DNA from: Lentimicrobium sp.
GTDB lineage: Bacteria; Bacteroidota; Bacteroidia; Bacteroidales; Lentimicrobiaceae
NCBI GenBank assembly: GCA_023957275.1
Contig: JAMLHF010000007.1
Location: 20,348-84,347, forward strand
Reading direction: 5' to 3'
Length of the DNA stretch: 64,000 nucleotides
A program made the translations under genes and the position numbers. Below are positions 56,023 through 64,000 of this stretch, piece after piece; position 1 is the stretch's first letter, and each line of letters starts with the position of its first letter. The notes under the pieces were generated by a model. That model was given only the letters and a program-made list of their open reading frames with translations, was not told the origin of the DNA and did not search any database.

Positions 56023-57024
56023 ATGAAAAAAGAATCTTTGTATTTTATCAACTTAAAGACTGGTGGATTCACATTTCTTCTGACAGTCGCGGCGCTGCTT
56101 GCTGCAGCGGCGGGAAATATAAATCCTGAAAAGGTAAAGGTAAATTTATTGCTGAAAGGAAGCAGTGTTCCGGAGAGTCTCAGTTCAGTAGTTATTCCGT
56201 TAAAACAGGCAGGCAGGCTTTTTTTGATAGAAGCCAGGATTGACGATCAGGAAGGAAATCTGATCTTCGACACAGGCGCCACCGGACTGGTGCTCAACCG
56301 CACGTATTTCAGGAAGTATGCAGCCTATGAAAAGCCCGGTGCCGGTGGTATTACGGGCAATTTCAGCAAAGTTTACGGGACCATCGTTAAAGAGATTGAC
56401 GCCTCAGGCTTTTTTTATGAAAAAGTTCCGGCAGATATGGCCGATCTTGGTCATATTGAAGACAAACGCGGAGTGAAAATCCTGGGACTATTCGGAATGA
56501 AAATGATCGATGATATGGAGGTGATTTTCGATGCCGCGGCAAACCAACTGACACTGGTGCAAACCGACCTGGAGGGCAACCGGACAGAGAATAACAATGA
56601 TCTGCCGCAGTTTAACTTCAGGCAGAAAATAGAAACCCATCACAAAATAATGCTGGTCAGGGGCAGAATCGGCGATAAGACCCTGAATTTCTGCCTCGAC
56701 ACCGGAGCTGAAATCAATGCCCTGCACCGGAATGTATCGAAGAAAGTAATGGAAACCGTGCAGATCAGCCGCCGGGCACCGGTCGGAGGCGCTGCTTCAC
56801 GGTCATCAGAAGTATTGTATGGCATCATGAATGAACTTGAAGTTGGCAGTCACCAGTTTGGCATTATGGGAACCGTAATCATGGACCTGACAGCAATGAG
56901 TGAAGCTTACGGATGCACGATTGATGGCATGCTTGGCTATGACTTCTGGATAAAAGGCATTTATAGTATTAACTTCCGGAAAGAAGAGATTGGTTTTAAT
57001 GTGAGAAAGGGGGACCGGCAATGA
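56023..57024 (+). CDS. Secreted retropepsin-like aspartyl protease with two DTG motifs
   Basis: A 333-aa protein with an N-terminal hydrophobic export segment (FTFLLTVAALLAAAAG). Two copies of the aspartyl protease pattern are seen: LIFDTGATGLVLN (about residue 84) and LNFCLDTGAEINALH (about residue 225), each followed by a flap-like and an IDGMLG/ILGLFG-type segment. This is the clan AA single-chain two-lobe arrangement; both catalytic Asp are present. Its last four bases overlap the ATG of the next gene (ATGA), so both are translationally coupled. Substrate unknown; function as protease is known for the fold, but not shown for this branch. Confidence 0.85.
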   Translation: MKKESLYFINLKTGGFTFLLTVAALLAAAAGNINPEKVKVNLLLKGSSVPESLSSVVIPLKQAGRLFLIEARIDDQEGNLIFDTGATGLVLNRTYFRKYAAYEKPGAGGITGNFSKVYGTIVKEIDASGFFYEKVPADMADLGHIEDKRGVKILGLFGMKMIDDMEVIFDAAANQLTLVQTDLEGNRTENNNDLPQFNFRQKIETHHKIMLVRGRIGDKTLNFCLDTGAEINALHRNVSKKVMETVQISRRAPVGGAASRSSEVLYGIMNELEVGSHQFGIMGTVIMDLTAMSEAYGCTIDGMLGYDFWIKGIYSINFRKEEIGFNVRKGDRQ

Positions 57025-58511
57025 AAAAAATCATGCTGATCGCATTGGTCATGTTACTGCTTGTACCGCACATGGTTTTGTCGCAGTCTAAACCCGGGAA
57101 TGTATGTTATATCAGCGACAACCGCATCCATTTTCAGCTTGATAACCGCTGGTCGGCACAGCGCAAAGGTGAGATTTCAAGGCTTTTCAGCCTCGACAGC
57201 GCCCTGGTGGAAAAGGCCCTTCAGACTTCAGAAAATGAAATTCTATCAGGGAATACAATCTGGTCGGTAAGCCGAATCGATCACCATATCGTGGAGATCT
57301 CCAAACAACTGGAAGCCCCTTCGCTGGATATGGGCACCCATGATGTACTGCTGCTGGATGATGAAATGCTTGAGGGCGAACATCCCTGCGAAACGGAAAT
57401 CAGGAAACCCCGGCGACCGTCATTCATCAGTATCTTCCGCACGCTGCCATGGCATTATGGAGTTAATGATTTTAAAGATCCGTCTGTATTCAGCTTCAGT
57501 AATGATACGGCAACATTCCTTTTAAAAGAATACACCAACGCCCGGCGGGTGGTTCTTTCGGGGACCTTTAACAACTGGAGCACCCGGAAGCAGGTCATGC
57601 GGAAAACCAGTGAAGGATGGATATGCCTGTTGCATCTGAAGCCGGGAAAATACCTCTACAAGTATATTGTGGACGGGCAATGGATACCCGACCCTGCCAA
57701 TAATCTGGAAGAATATGACGGACAGGGCGGCTCCAACAGTGCAGTTTACTGTTACAACCATGCCTTCAGGCTTGCCGGATATCCGAAGGCAAAAAGAGTA
57801 TATGTGGCCGGCAGCTTCAACAACTGGAACAGGAATCAGCTGAAGATGCACAAGACAGACGGCGGGTGGGAACTGCCCATGTTTCTGAGCCCGGGAACCC
57901 ACGCGTATAAGTTTATTGTTGACAGAAAATGGATAACCGATCCGGACAACCCGGTGATGCGCGACAATGGCAACGGCTCATTCAATTCATACCTGGGCAT
58001 AGGCGACACCATGACATTCAGGCTCAGCGGATTTCAGACCGCCGGAAAAGTTTACCTGGCCGGGAGTTTCAACGGGTGGAACCCCAATGAGCTGCTGATG
58101 GATAAAACGGATAACGGATGGAAACTGACTTACCACCTGGCACCAGGTTTACACGAGTATAAATTCATTGTCGACGGGCAATGGATGCCCGATCCCGCCA
58201 ACCCGGAAAGTGTCGGGGAAGGCATTTTCGAAAATTCCGTACTCACCTTCAGGCCCAATTACACTTTTACCCTGGCGATGTTTACGGATGCGAAAAAAGT
58301 CATTGTCACGGGAAGCTTCAACGGGTGGCGCGAAGACGCCTGCGCGATGACCCTGAAGGACGGGGTGTGGACCTGCCCCGTATTTCTCAGCCCGGGGAAG
58401 CACACCTACAAGTTCATTGTAGACGGACAGTGGATGGTTGATCCGGCCAACGAAGTCTGGGAGGCCAATGCACAGGGCACCGGCAATTCGGTGCTCTGGG
58501 TGGAGCCATAG
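57021..58511 (+). CDS. Secreted protein with four tandem glycogen-binding-like (CBM48/AMPK-type) modules
   Basis: A 496-aa protein with signal peptide (ending VLSQS), an N-terminal region of about 140 residues with no recognised domain, and four modules of about 83 aa. Each has G-[ST]-FN-[NG]-W (residues 181, 264, 348, 431) and YK-[YF]-IVDxxW near its end (213, 296, 380, 463), then DPxN. This is the pattern of glycogen/starch-binding CBM48 domains. No catalytic domain is present, so the protein probably binds an alpha-glucan or a related surface. The overlap with the protease gene suggests a common task. The protein could be a substrate or an anchor for the protease; this is inference. Confidence 0.88.
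   Translation: MKKIMLIALVMLLLVPHMVLSQSKPGNVCYISDNRIHFQLDNRWSAQRKGEISRLFSLDSALVEKALQTSENEILSGNTIWSVSRIDHHIVEISKQLEAPSLDMGTHDVLLLDDEMLEGEHPCETEIRKPRRPSFISIFRTLPWHYGVNDFKDPSVFSFSNDTATFLLKEYTNARRVVLSGTFNNWSTRKQVMRKTSEGWICLLHLKPGKYLYKYIVDGQWIPDPANNLEEYDGQGGSNSAVYCYNHAFRLAGYPKAKRVYVAGSFNNWNRNQLKMHKTDGGWELPMFLSPGTHAYKFIVDRKWITDPDNPVMRDNGNGSFNSYLGIGDTMTFRLSGFQTAGKVYLAGSFNGWNPNELLMDKTDNGWKLTYHLAPGLHEYKFIVDGQWMPDPANPESVGEGIFENSVLTFRPNYTFTLAMFTDAKKVIVTGSFNGWREDACAMTLKDGVWTCPVFLSPGKHTYKFIVDGQWMVDPANEVWEANAQGTGNSVLWVEP
57483..58509 (+). repeat. Four tandem CBM48-like modules (~249 bp period)
   Basis: The four modules share GSFNGW and YKFIVDGQW cores at a regular spacing of 83-84 residues. Modules 3 and 4 agree best around GSFNGW and KFIVDGQWM. 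Confidence 0.85.
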
Positions 58512-58563
58512 ATGACCGCATTTCTATCTGAAATACTCTATTCCGGCCAATCAGGAAGCATTG

Positions 58564-59274
58564 TCATGCCGTTTCGGGATGCGCCTGCTGCAAGGCAAAC
58601 CAGCGAAGCAGGAAAATATCTATGATCAGTACAAGCAGATTCCAGATTACCAGTGCAGATAATCCGGCGGAGGTAAACAGCCAGGTCATATCGAAGGAGG
58701 TGATCAGCGCGGAGGCCACGCTGCAGCATCCGTTGATCAGAAACAGTGCTTTCAGCAAGGTTCCCATTCTGTTTTTATCAAAAGTAAAGGCCATCAGAAT
58801 AAATGAAAGCCCTATGCCGCCCCATCCGTACATTTCGAGCGCCCAGGCGAAAGAACCGGGATTGGCCATGGTGAAGGCCGGTAAAATGGTTGCTGTTTCA
58901 GGGGGATAGTGGGTAGCCAGATAGGGAATGTAAGTGGTTTGAATGATGTAGTTGATAAATACCACAGCCGTAAATACGGTATTTATAATCAGTCCTGAAA
59001 GTGCATAGATCTTCTTTTCGCTGCTGGAAAGAAAATACAGCGAAATAAAGGTGAGCAACGAACCGATTACAAGAAAAAATCCAAGAAAGAAGGTTGCGGT
59101 CTGCAAAGGATGGAATGATTCCGCAAACAATGCAGCGTCGCGCCAGGCAGGTTGCGGGTGCAGCCACAGGGCCAGCAACGGAAATACCAGGCCCGAAAAA
59201 ATGACCCCGGAGATATTCATATACACGGCAAAACGGCCGAACCGGATGGCCTGCATGCGCAATTCCTTATTCAT
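58564..59274 (-). CDS. Polytopic membrane protein of unknown function
   Basis: A 236-aa protein with about six hydrophobic segments (for example ISGVIFSGLVFPLLALWL, TATFFLGFFLVIGSLLTFIS and SAGLSALVIWNLLVLIIDIF). No family recognised. It starts 6 bp after the DUF3795 gene and so belongs to the OsmC/DUF3795 operon. Confidence 0.8.
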   Translation of the reverse strand: MNKELRMQAIRFGRFAVYMNISGVIFSGLVFPLLALWLHPQPAWRDAALFAESFHPLQTATFFLGFFLVIGSLLTFISLYFLSSSEKKIYALSGLIINTVFTAVVFINYIIQTTYIPYLATHYPPETATILPAFTMANPGSFAWALEMYGWGGIGLSFILMAFTFDKNRMGTLLKALFLINGCCSVASALITSFDMTWLFTSAGLSALVIWNLLVLIIDIFLLRWFALQQAHPETA

Positions 59275-59280
59275 AGCTGA

Positions 59281-59796
59281 TCAGGATTTTGACAATTTTG
59301 ACAAATATTCTTTGATCATGGCGGAATGTTTCCCGGCGAAATGGTTTCCCGGTATGTTTCCGCATGAAGGACACTTTATGTCATAGGAAGTATTGGCTTT
59401 ACCGCATGCCGGACAGGCAAAATGAATTTCCATTTCCCTCATCCACACTTCAGGTCCAGCTTCGGCAATCCGGGCCTGCGATTCCCATAATCCGGCCCTG
59501 TGCGGCATCATGGCCTGAAAATCTTTTAAAGCTTCGCACGGATATTCGTTGCAGGATCCACAAAAATCCACCCCTTTTCCGGCGGCGCAGCTTACCATTT
59601 TACATGCCCGGCACCAGGCGGTTTTGGTGTTTGACCGGCATCCGAGGCAGCGTGTTTCTTCGACCGGCTGATTAAGCCTGACGGCATATTGCGCCAGCTT
59701 TTCCGTGTCGTTTGATTGCGTTGCCAGAAAAATTCCGCAGGCTCCGCAATAGAGGCCGCATACAGCAGCCTTTTCCGGTATTGCATGATTTTCCAT
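59281..59796 (-). CDS. DUF3795-family Cys-rich protein
   Basis: A 171-aa protein with many Cys in pairs: CGLYCGACG at the N-terminus, CLGC, CRACKMVSC, CGSCNEYPC, and a zinc-ribbon-like pair CPACG and CPSCG near the C-terminus. The N-terminal set matches DUF3795 proteins, which probably bind metal. The C-terminal zinc-ribbon-like part is an addition. The role is unknown. Confidence 0.82.
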   Translation of the reverse strand: MENHAIPEKAAVCGLYCGACGIFLATQSNDTEKLAQYAVRLNQPVEETRCLGCRSNTKTAWCRACKMVSCAAGKGVDFCGSCNEYPCEALKDFQAMMPHRAGLWESQARIAEAGPEVWMREMEIHFACPACGKANTSYDIKCPSCGNIPGNHFAGKHSAMIKEYLSKLSKS

Positions 59797-59813
59797 ATTT
59801 CAGCAAAGGTTAG

Positions 59814-60269
59814 CTATTCTTCAATAAAAATTACCGATTCAACATCAACGTTGCCTTTAATCATTGCCCAGACAGGACAAATCGACTGCTCAGAAAGTGC
59901 AATTGCTTTTTCCGCATCGGTTGTTTTTACATCGGGAGATTTGATGTGGTATTCCACCCTTATTGAAGAAAAAGATGTAGGATGTTCCGTGCGGCGGACA
60001 CCGCTTACTTTCATATCGAATCCGGTGATGGTTTTCTGCATTCTCCGCAGCAGGGTGAGCAAAGCGCCGGCAGCACAGGCGCCGAAGCTGATCAGGAAGA
60101 GCTGCAGGGGCATGTAGCCGAGTCCATCACCGTAAGGCGGGATGTAATCCGTATCAATGGGTTCGAAGTTACCGGCTTTTCCGGTAATGTGCAGTTTGCT
60201 GTTGACCAGGCTCAGCGCCGCTTCGAGCGGGGCTGCGGTTGTTGAATTGGCAGGTGCGTTTGCATTCAT
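59814..60269 (-). CDS. OsmC-family protein
   Basis: A 151-aa protein with the OsmC/Ohr-type pattern: PLQLFLISFGACAAGALLTL with the first reactive Cys, and ALSEQSICPVWAMIKGNVDV with the second. Such proteins reduce organic hydroperoxides by a Cys pair or belong to related OsmC-like groups. It heads the operon with DUF3795 and membrane protein genes, 17 bp upstream of the next gene, and has a -7 box at 60325-60332. Confidence 0.88.
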   Translation of the reverse strand: MNANAPANSTTAAPLEAALSLVNSKLHITGKAGNFEPIDTDYIPPYGDGLGYMPLQLFLISFGACAAGALLTLLRRMQKTITGFDMKVSGVRRTEHPTSFSSIRVEYHIKSPDVKTTDAEKAIALSEQSICPVWAMIKGNVDVESVIFIEE

Positions 60270-60324
60270 GACTTTTTAAGCTTGAAGAATCTCTAATTAT
60301 TTGAACTGATGAAAAAAGATGTGG

Positions 60325-60332
60325 CAAATGTA
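60325..60332 (-). promoter_or_regulatory. -7 box (TACATTTG on minus strand) of OsmC operon
   Basis: Plus-strand CAAATGTA is the reverse complement of TACATTTG, 56 bp from the start codon. Confidence 0.5.
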
Positions 60333-60447
60333 AAGTCATGAAAAAAAGAAGTAAAATAATTGCCTGTGAAGCGCAGATAATCACCTGCGAAAAGCAATTC
60401 CGGCAGCATGAACCGTTCACAGCTTACCTTGGAAGTTACCGACTCCG

Positions 60448-61311
60448 CTAGTCAATCATCCGCACCATCTCAAACTGCTTGCCTTTCAGGGGCAATCCGC
60501 TGGCAATCAGGAATTCCGTAATGGCAGTGCAGGCAACATCCGTATTGACTGCCTTAACGGACGGGAGGCTGTTTTTTTTGAGCAATTCCGCCAGGAGCAT
60601 GCTGCCTACCCCACTCCGTCTGAAGTCCGGGTGCACGGCAAGCTGGGTCAGGTCGCCGGTGGATGGTTCCAGAATGCCGTAGCCTGCAAAATCCGATCCC
60701 ACAAATGCGCCCATGATAAAATAATCCTGTTCCTGCCGCCTTATGCTTTCAAAACTGTTCTGCCACGAGGGGTGAAAATCCCACATCGGCATTACTTCTT
60801 CAGGCAAGGGCAGAGGAATCGGTTTACAGCGTATCTCCGGACCGGGATTTTCAACACGGGGTTTAACTGATGCGGAAGGCGCCACAAAATAATTGAATTC
60901 ACGTGTAACCCTGAATCCCTGCTTGCGGTAAACTTTCACTGCCGGTTCGTTGTGCTGCAGCACCTCAAGCAGGTATTGCCTTATGCCGGCTCCGGCCAGA
61001 AACGGCAGCGAAGCTTCAAACACCTGAGAGGCAAGGCCCCTGCCCCGGTATTCCTTCAGGGTACCTGTACCGGTGTCATAAGCCGTGGGTACGCCCTGAA
61101 AAGTACCGGTTCCGTTGAAGGTAAAACTTACCAGCCTGCCTTCGTCGAAAGCGCCAAACGAAAGGGAAGCATCAAAACCCCGCCGCTGAAGCATCCGGAT
61201 ATGCTCTTCCCTGTTAACAGAAATTTCATAATCCGCAAAAGCGGCGTCAAAAGCTTCAAACAGCGTGTCAAAACTTAAGTCCCCGAGGTTCTGTATGGTA
61301 ATCATAAACAC
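60448..61311 (-). CDS. Two-domain GNAT-family acetyltransferase
   Basis: A 287-aa protein with two GNAT folds. The first has the acetyl-CoA loop EYRGRGLASQVFEA and the second HPDFRRSGVGSMLLAELL. It begins 5 bp after the end of the next upstream GNAT gene, so the two are cotranscribed. Substrate unknown. Confidence 0.86.
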   Translation of the reverse strand: MFMITIQNLGDLSFDTLFEAFDAAFADYEISVNREEHIRMLQRRGFDASLSFGAFDEGRLVSFTFNGTGTFQGVPTAYDTGTGTLKEYRGRGLASQVFEASLPFLAGAGIRQYLLEVLQHNEPAVKVYRKQGFRVTREFNYFVAPSASVKPRVENPGPEIRCKPIPLPLPEEVMPMWDFHPSWQNSFESIRRQEQDYFIMGAFVGSDFAGYGILEPSTGDLTQLAVHPDFRRSGVGSMLLAELLKKNSLPSVKAVNTDVACTAITEFLIASGLPLKGKQFEMVRMID

Positions 61312-61316
61312 AGATT

Positions 61317-61832
61317 TTATAAATTATGAGTCGCTCTCCTTATTCCATATACGATTTCATCAAGCAGCTCACCGTTTTTGATCAACACTTTTTCGAACCG
61401 GGCCTCGCAAGTGAAACCGGCCTTTTCGAGTACCCGCTGCGAGGCCAGGTTGGTGCCGAAAGGACGGGCATAAATGCGAATTATGTCAAAAGTACTGAAA
61501 CCATAGTCCACCATCCGGCGGATGGCAGCAGTCATAATTCCCCTACCCCAGTATGACTCTGACAGCCAGTAGCCCATCTCGGCATTCAGCCGGTGAATAT
61601 CCTCCTGCGGGAAAATCCCTATGCACCCAACCGCTTCTCCCTCAACATCAATGGCAAAAACATTGGGCGGGTCCTTTGCCATTGCCATTTTCAGGAAACC
61701 TTCGCCGCTCTCACGTGTGTATGGATGGGGAAACTGATCGGTGAGCCGGTCGGCAATCTTCCGGTTATCGGCATGTTTCATCAGACTGTCAAGGTCTGAC
61801 AACTGCCATTTTCTCAATGTAAATAATTGCAT
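61317..61832 (-). CDS. GNAT-family acetyltransferase (RimJ/RimL-like)
   Basis: A 171-aa protein with the GNAT pattern SYWGRGIMTAAIRRMVDYGF and FGTNLASQRVLEKAGF, typical of the RimJ/RimL-like group acting on N-termini of proteins or on small amines. Target unknown. Cotranscribed with the two-domain GNAT gene. Confidence 0.88.
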   Translation of the reverse strand: MQLFTLRKWQLSDLDSLMKHADNRKIADRLTDQFPHPYTRESGEGFLKMAMAKDPPNVFAIDVEGEAVGCIGIFPQEDIHRLNAEMGYWLSESYWGRGIMTAAIRRMVDYGFSTFDIIRIYARPFGTNLASQRVLEKAGFTCEARFEKVLIKNGELLDEIVYGIRRATHNL

Positions 61833-61913
61833 TTAAATAAATTAATAAATCAACAACCACGGCATTCAGGTAGCCGCTTTTAAATCGCAGATACTGTTAA
61901 ATTGCGAATGCTT

Positions 61914-62225
61914 TCAGCAAGATACAGATCCGAAGCCCGGATCAACGATGATCCTTCCGAAGCCTGTGTAAGGATGCAGTTCCCTGATGGCAAAGCGGAT
62001 CAATCCGTTACTAACCAGCGGAAGGCTGGCCAGCACGGCTCCGGCTTTTTCCCTGCTTTCGCATTCCAGCACCAGCACGGCGTAATGGTTTTCATCAAAA
62101 TAAAGCTCTCGGATACTTCCTTCAAGGTACAGTTCATGGGCCCTGAAAGCCTCACTGCGCAGCAACTCAGGAGTAAACGCCTGTCCGTCTGCACCGGTAT
62201 CCTGTTCAATGGCAAGGTATTTCAT
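61914..62225 (-). CDS. Small protein of unknown function, coupled to PhzF-like gene
   Basis: A 103-aa soluble protein (starts MKYLAIEQDT) that ends near the GNAT gene. Its pattern (ELYFDENHYAVLVLECES, LPLVSNGLIRFAIRELHPYT) suggests a ferredoxin-like alpha/beta dimer fold as in YCII- or muconolactone-isomerase-type proteins; this is only by look. It begins 2 bp after the PhzF-like gene and is likely cotranscribed with it. Confidence 0.72.
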   Translation of the reverse strand: MKYLAIEQDTGADGQAFTPELLRSEAFRAHELYLEGSIRELYFDENHYAVLVLECESREKAGAVLASLPLVSNGLIRFAIRELHPYTGFGRIIVDPGFGSVSC

Positions 62226-62227
62226 GG

Positions 62228-63019
62228 TTATGCGATGTTAATTTCTCCGGTAAGATAAAGTTTTGCCTCCCCTCCGATCAGGCAGCGCGCTCCCAGATCG
62301 GTGCAGCGGAGCGAACCTCCCCTTTTTGAGAGTTGCCGGGCAGTCAGTTCTTTTTTCCCCAGTCTGGCCGACCACAGGGGAGTAAGCGAGGTGTGGGCGG
62401 AACCCGTTACCGGATCTTCGTTGATGCCCACGCGGGGTCCGAAAAAACGGGAGACAAAATCAGCAGTATCGCCAGCAGCGGTAACGATCAGTCCCCGGCA
62501 ATCAAGCTGGTTTACCCTGGTAAAATCAGGAGACAGCTGTTTCACCGCACTTTCATCCTCCAGCAAGGCAATCAGATCGGATCTTCCTTTCCAGGTTTCC
62601 AACGGGCGCAACCCTATGGCCGCCTGAATTTCATCTTCAAGTGACACCCGCTCCAGTATATCGGACGGAAAATCCATCAGCAGCAAATCACCGCGCCGGG
62701 ACACTTTCAGCATCCCGCTTCTTGCAGAATGAAAGATAATTTCCTGCCCGGGATAACCCAGGTACTCAAACAATACATAAGCCGAAGCCAACGTGGCATG
62801 TCCGCATAAATCAACTTCCACTGCCGGGGTAAACCAGCGTATCTCATACTCTTTCCCTGCCGGGACAATGAAAGCGGTTTCTGCCAGATTGTTTTCCGCC
62901 GCAATATCCTGCATCAGTGCTGCAGGGAGCCATTGATCCAGCGGACATACCGCCGCCGGATTGCCCTCAAACAGCCGGCCGGTAAAGGCGTCTACCTGAA
63001 AGATGCTGATTTTTTCCAT
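62228..63019 (-). CDS. PhzF-family isomerase
   Basis: A 263-aa protein with the PhzF start (ISIFQVDAFTGRLFEGNPAA), catalytic Glu region ENNLAETAFIVP, the CGHATLASAYVL loop and GINEDPVTGSAH near the C-terminus. These are all normal for the family. PhzF in phenazine biosynthesis is an isomerase, but most family members lie outside such pathways and the substrate is unknown; no phenazine genes are seen here. Confidence 0.92.
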   Translation of the reverse strand: MEKISIFQVDAFTGRLFEGNPAAVCPLDQWLPAALMQDIAAENNLAETAFIVPAGKEYEIRWFTPAVEVDLCGHATLASAYVLFEYLGYPGQEIIFHSARSGMLKVSRRGDLLLMDFPSDILERVSLEDEIQAAIGLRPLETWKGRSDLIALLEDESAVKQLSPDFTRVNQLDCRGLIVTAAGDTADFVSRFFGPRVGINEDPVTGSAHTSLTPLWSARLGKKELTARQLSKRGGSLRCTDLGARCLIGGEAKLYLTGEINIA

Positions 63020-63052
63020 ATACTTGAATCCGTTTAAGTCTTGACAAATATC

Positions 63053-63619
63053 TTACAATTCCCCGGAAACTGCAGGGTCGGGACCTGAAGTTTTTATAGG
63101 CCCGTAAGCCGCAGATTTTAACTCCAGACACCAGTTAAGCAGGGTTCCGGATGCTGACTGAAGAAGAAAACCGTTGTTCATCAGCACCTTTTGCGAAGCA
63201 AGATTGTCTTTTTCAGTAGATGCGCATATAGCCCTGATCTCCGGTCTGCCGGCCGCCCAACCGATCAATCCGGCAATGGCTTCTGCCATATATCCATATC
63301 CCCTGAAAGCTTCATGAATCCCGTAACCGATTTCAATGGTTCCTTTCGCGTCGGGCCGCCCCATCAGGCACAAGTCGCCTACCATTTCACGCCGGGATTT
63401 TAAGACAATGTTCCAGAGGGTAAAATAAAGATAATCGGATCCTGCACCGGCAACATTGGTAAGGATGGATGTTTCGAGCGCTTCCTTCAGGTCGGGAGAG
63501 AGTTCAGCAGGCAGCGCCTGCACGTTCAGCTCCTGCTCCAGCGAACGGTCAGCCAGGCTGTATTTTAACAGCTGGGCGTATGGAAGCGGCCGGATATACA
63601 AACGTTCTGTTTCGATCAT
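63053..63619 (-). CDS. GNAT-family acetyltransferase
   Basis: A 188-aa protein with the acetyl-CoA loop EAFRGYGYMAEAIAGLIGWA and ASQKVLMNNGF. It is the RimJ/RimL-like type. It starts the minus-strand gene run that continues with the PhzF-like gene 33 bp on. Substrate unknown. Confidence 0.85.
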   Translation of the reverse strand: MIETERLYIRPLPYAQLLKYSLADRSLEQELNVQALPAELSPDLKEALETSILTNVAGAGSDYLYFTLWNIVLKSRREMVGDLCLMGRPDAKGTIEIGYGIHEAFRGYGYMAEAIAGLIGWAAGRPEIRAICASTEKDNLASQKVLMNNGFLLQSASGTLLNWCLELKSAAYGPIKTSGPDPAVSGEL

Positions 63620-64000
63620 AAACTTTCAGGTTTGATCAGGCCGGGATTGTGCTGAAACAGCTCATGCTCGCAATCCGGGCGACCAAACACTGACAGCTCT
63701 TTCCTGCAAAGCGGGAAACTGTGTCCCGGCAACGAAAATTACATAATTACACCCTTGAATCTGATGAAAAATCAAAATTAAATATCTTCTCAGGTTGCAT
63801 GGATTACACAGTCGTTTTCCGCATCATCATCCGGGCTTCGTATTCCGAAATTAAACAACCCAATATTTAAATCACCATTGTCCGGATAAAATGAAGAAAG
63901 AATTTGCCACAAAGACACGAAGACACTAAGTATCACTAAATGAGAAAAATAAATTTGTGCAACTTGGTGCCTTTGTGCCACTTCGGCAGGCTCAGTGCAT
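63620..64000. other. Non-coding right edge with dispersed-type repeat
   Basis: No supported ORF. The last 100 bp hold the imperfect inverted repeat at 63906-63979 and a following CACTTCGGCAGGCTCAGTGC, which resembles short repeats found between genes in Bacteroidota. Confidence 0.5.
63906..63979. repeat. Imperfect inverted repeat of a dispersed intergenic type
   Basis: The arm at 63906-63922 (GCCACAAAGACACGAAG) pairs with the arm at 63963-63979 (CTTGGTGCCTTTGTGCC), 14 of 17 positions complementary, with about 40 bp between. The words CACAAAG-CACGAAG-CACTAAG are a pattern seen in dispersed intergenic repeats of Bacteroidota genomes as I recall them. Confidence 0.6.

Noticed and set aside
63790-63981. 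Minus-strand ORF of 63 aa at the right edge
   Set aside because: It covers the inverted repeat and has no signal of coding; it starts in non-coding AT-rich sequence.

Overview
The window looks like a chromosomal segment of a Bacteroidota bacterium, probably of the Bacteroidales/Marinilabiliales type. The support is two SusC/SusD pairs, type IX secretion (T9SS) substrates with type A and type B C-terminal sorting domains, a PorP/SprF protein, an ECF sigma/FecR/STN-SusC signalling set, LytTR systems, and several promoters of the Bacteroidota form TAnnTTTG. I see no phage, insertion sequence, CRISPR array or plasmid gene. The species cannot be named from the sequence alone.

Layout. 1-15.1 kb: the 3' part (4634 codons visible, open at the left edge) of a giant secreted repeat protein with a type B T9SS signal, followed by its PorP/SprF partner and a terminator. 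15.5-20.4 kb: a secreted cyanophycinase-like S51 peptidase, convergent with a YfcC-type transporter and an M14 carboxypeptidase gene that carries an apparent frameshift. 20.5-27.9 kb: a T9SS-secreted protein with an internal duplication, divergent from a first SusC/SusD operon closed by a strong terminator. 28.1-34.7 kb: ECF sigma factor, FecR anti-sigma factor, then an STN-containing SusC and an overlapping SusD, which together look like a trans-envelope signalling and uptake locus. 35.1-40.6 kb: housekeeping genes (NhaD-type antiporter, Era, initiator tRNA with its own promoter and terminator, Der, S4-domain protein, RlmI-like methyltransferase). 40.7-45.2 kb: PfkB kinase, GH31 glycosidase and a coiled-coil lipoprotein. 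45.2-47.7 kb: a membrane protein, a flavodoxin-like protein and an unknown protein.

47.8-50.8 kb holds a membrane-anchored LytTR regulator divergent from a LytS/LytR-type kinase and regulator pair. 51.1-58.5 kb has a two-component-type propeller histidine kinase without receiver or output domain, two tandem paralogous secreted proteins that I cannot assign to a family, and a translationally coupled pair: a retropepsin-like aspartyl protease and a secreted protein made of four glycogen-binding-like (CBM48/AMPK-type) modules. This is the part of the window with the most unassigned biology. 58.6-63.6 kb is a minus-strand run of small metabolic and stress genes (membrane protein, DUF3795 protein, OsmC, three GNAT proteins, a small protein coupled to PhzF). 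The right edge carries an imperfect inverted repeat that resembles a dispersed intergenic element.

The main structural finding is that the giant protein is built from three repeat families and keeps higher-order repeats: an alternating two-module unit in the middle and a three-module PKD unit of about 777 bp repeated three times. This points to growth by segmental duplication. Coordinates of genes come from reading frames in the given sequence; family names come from recognised motifs, and no database search was possible.
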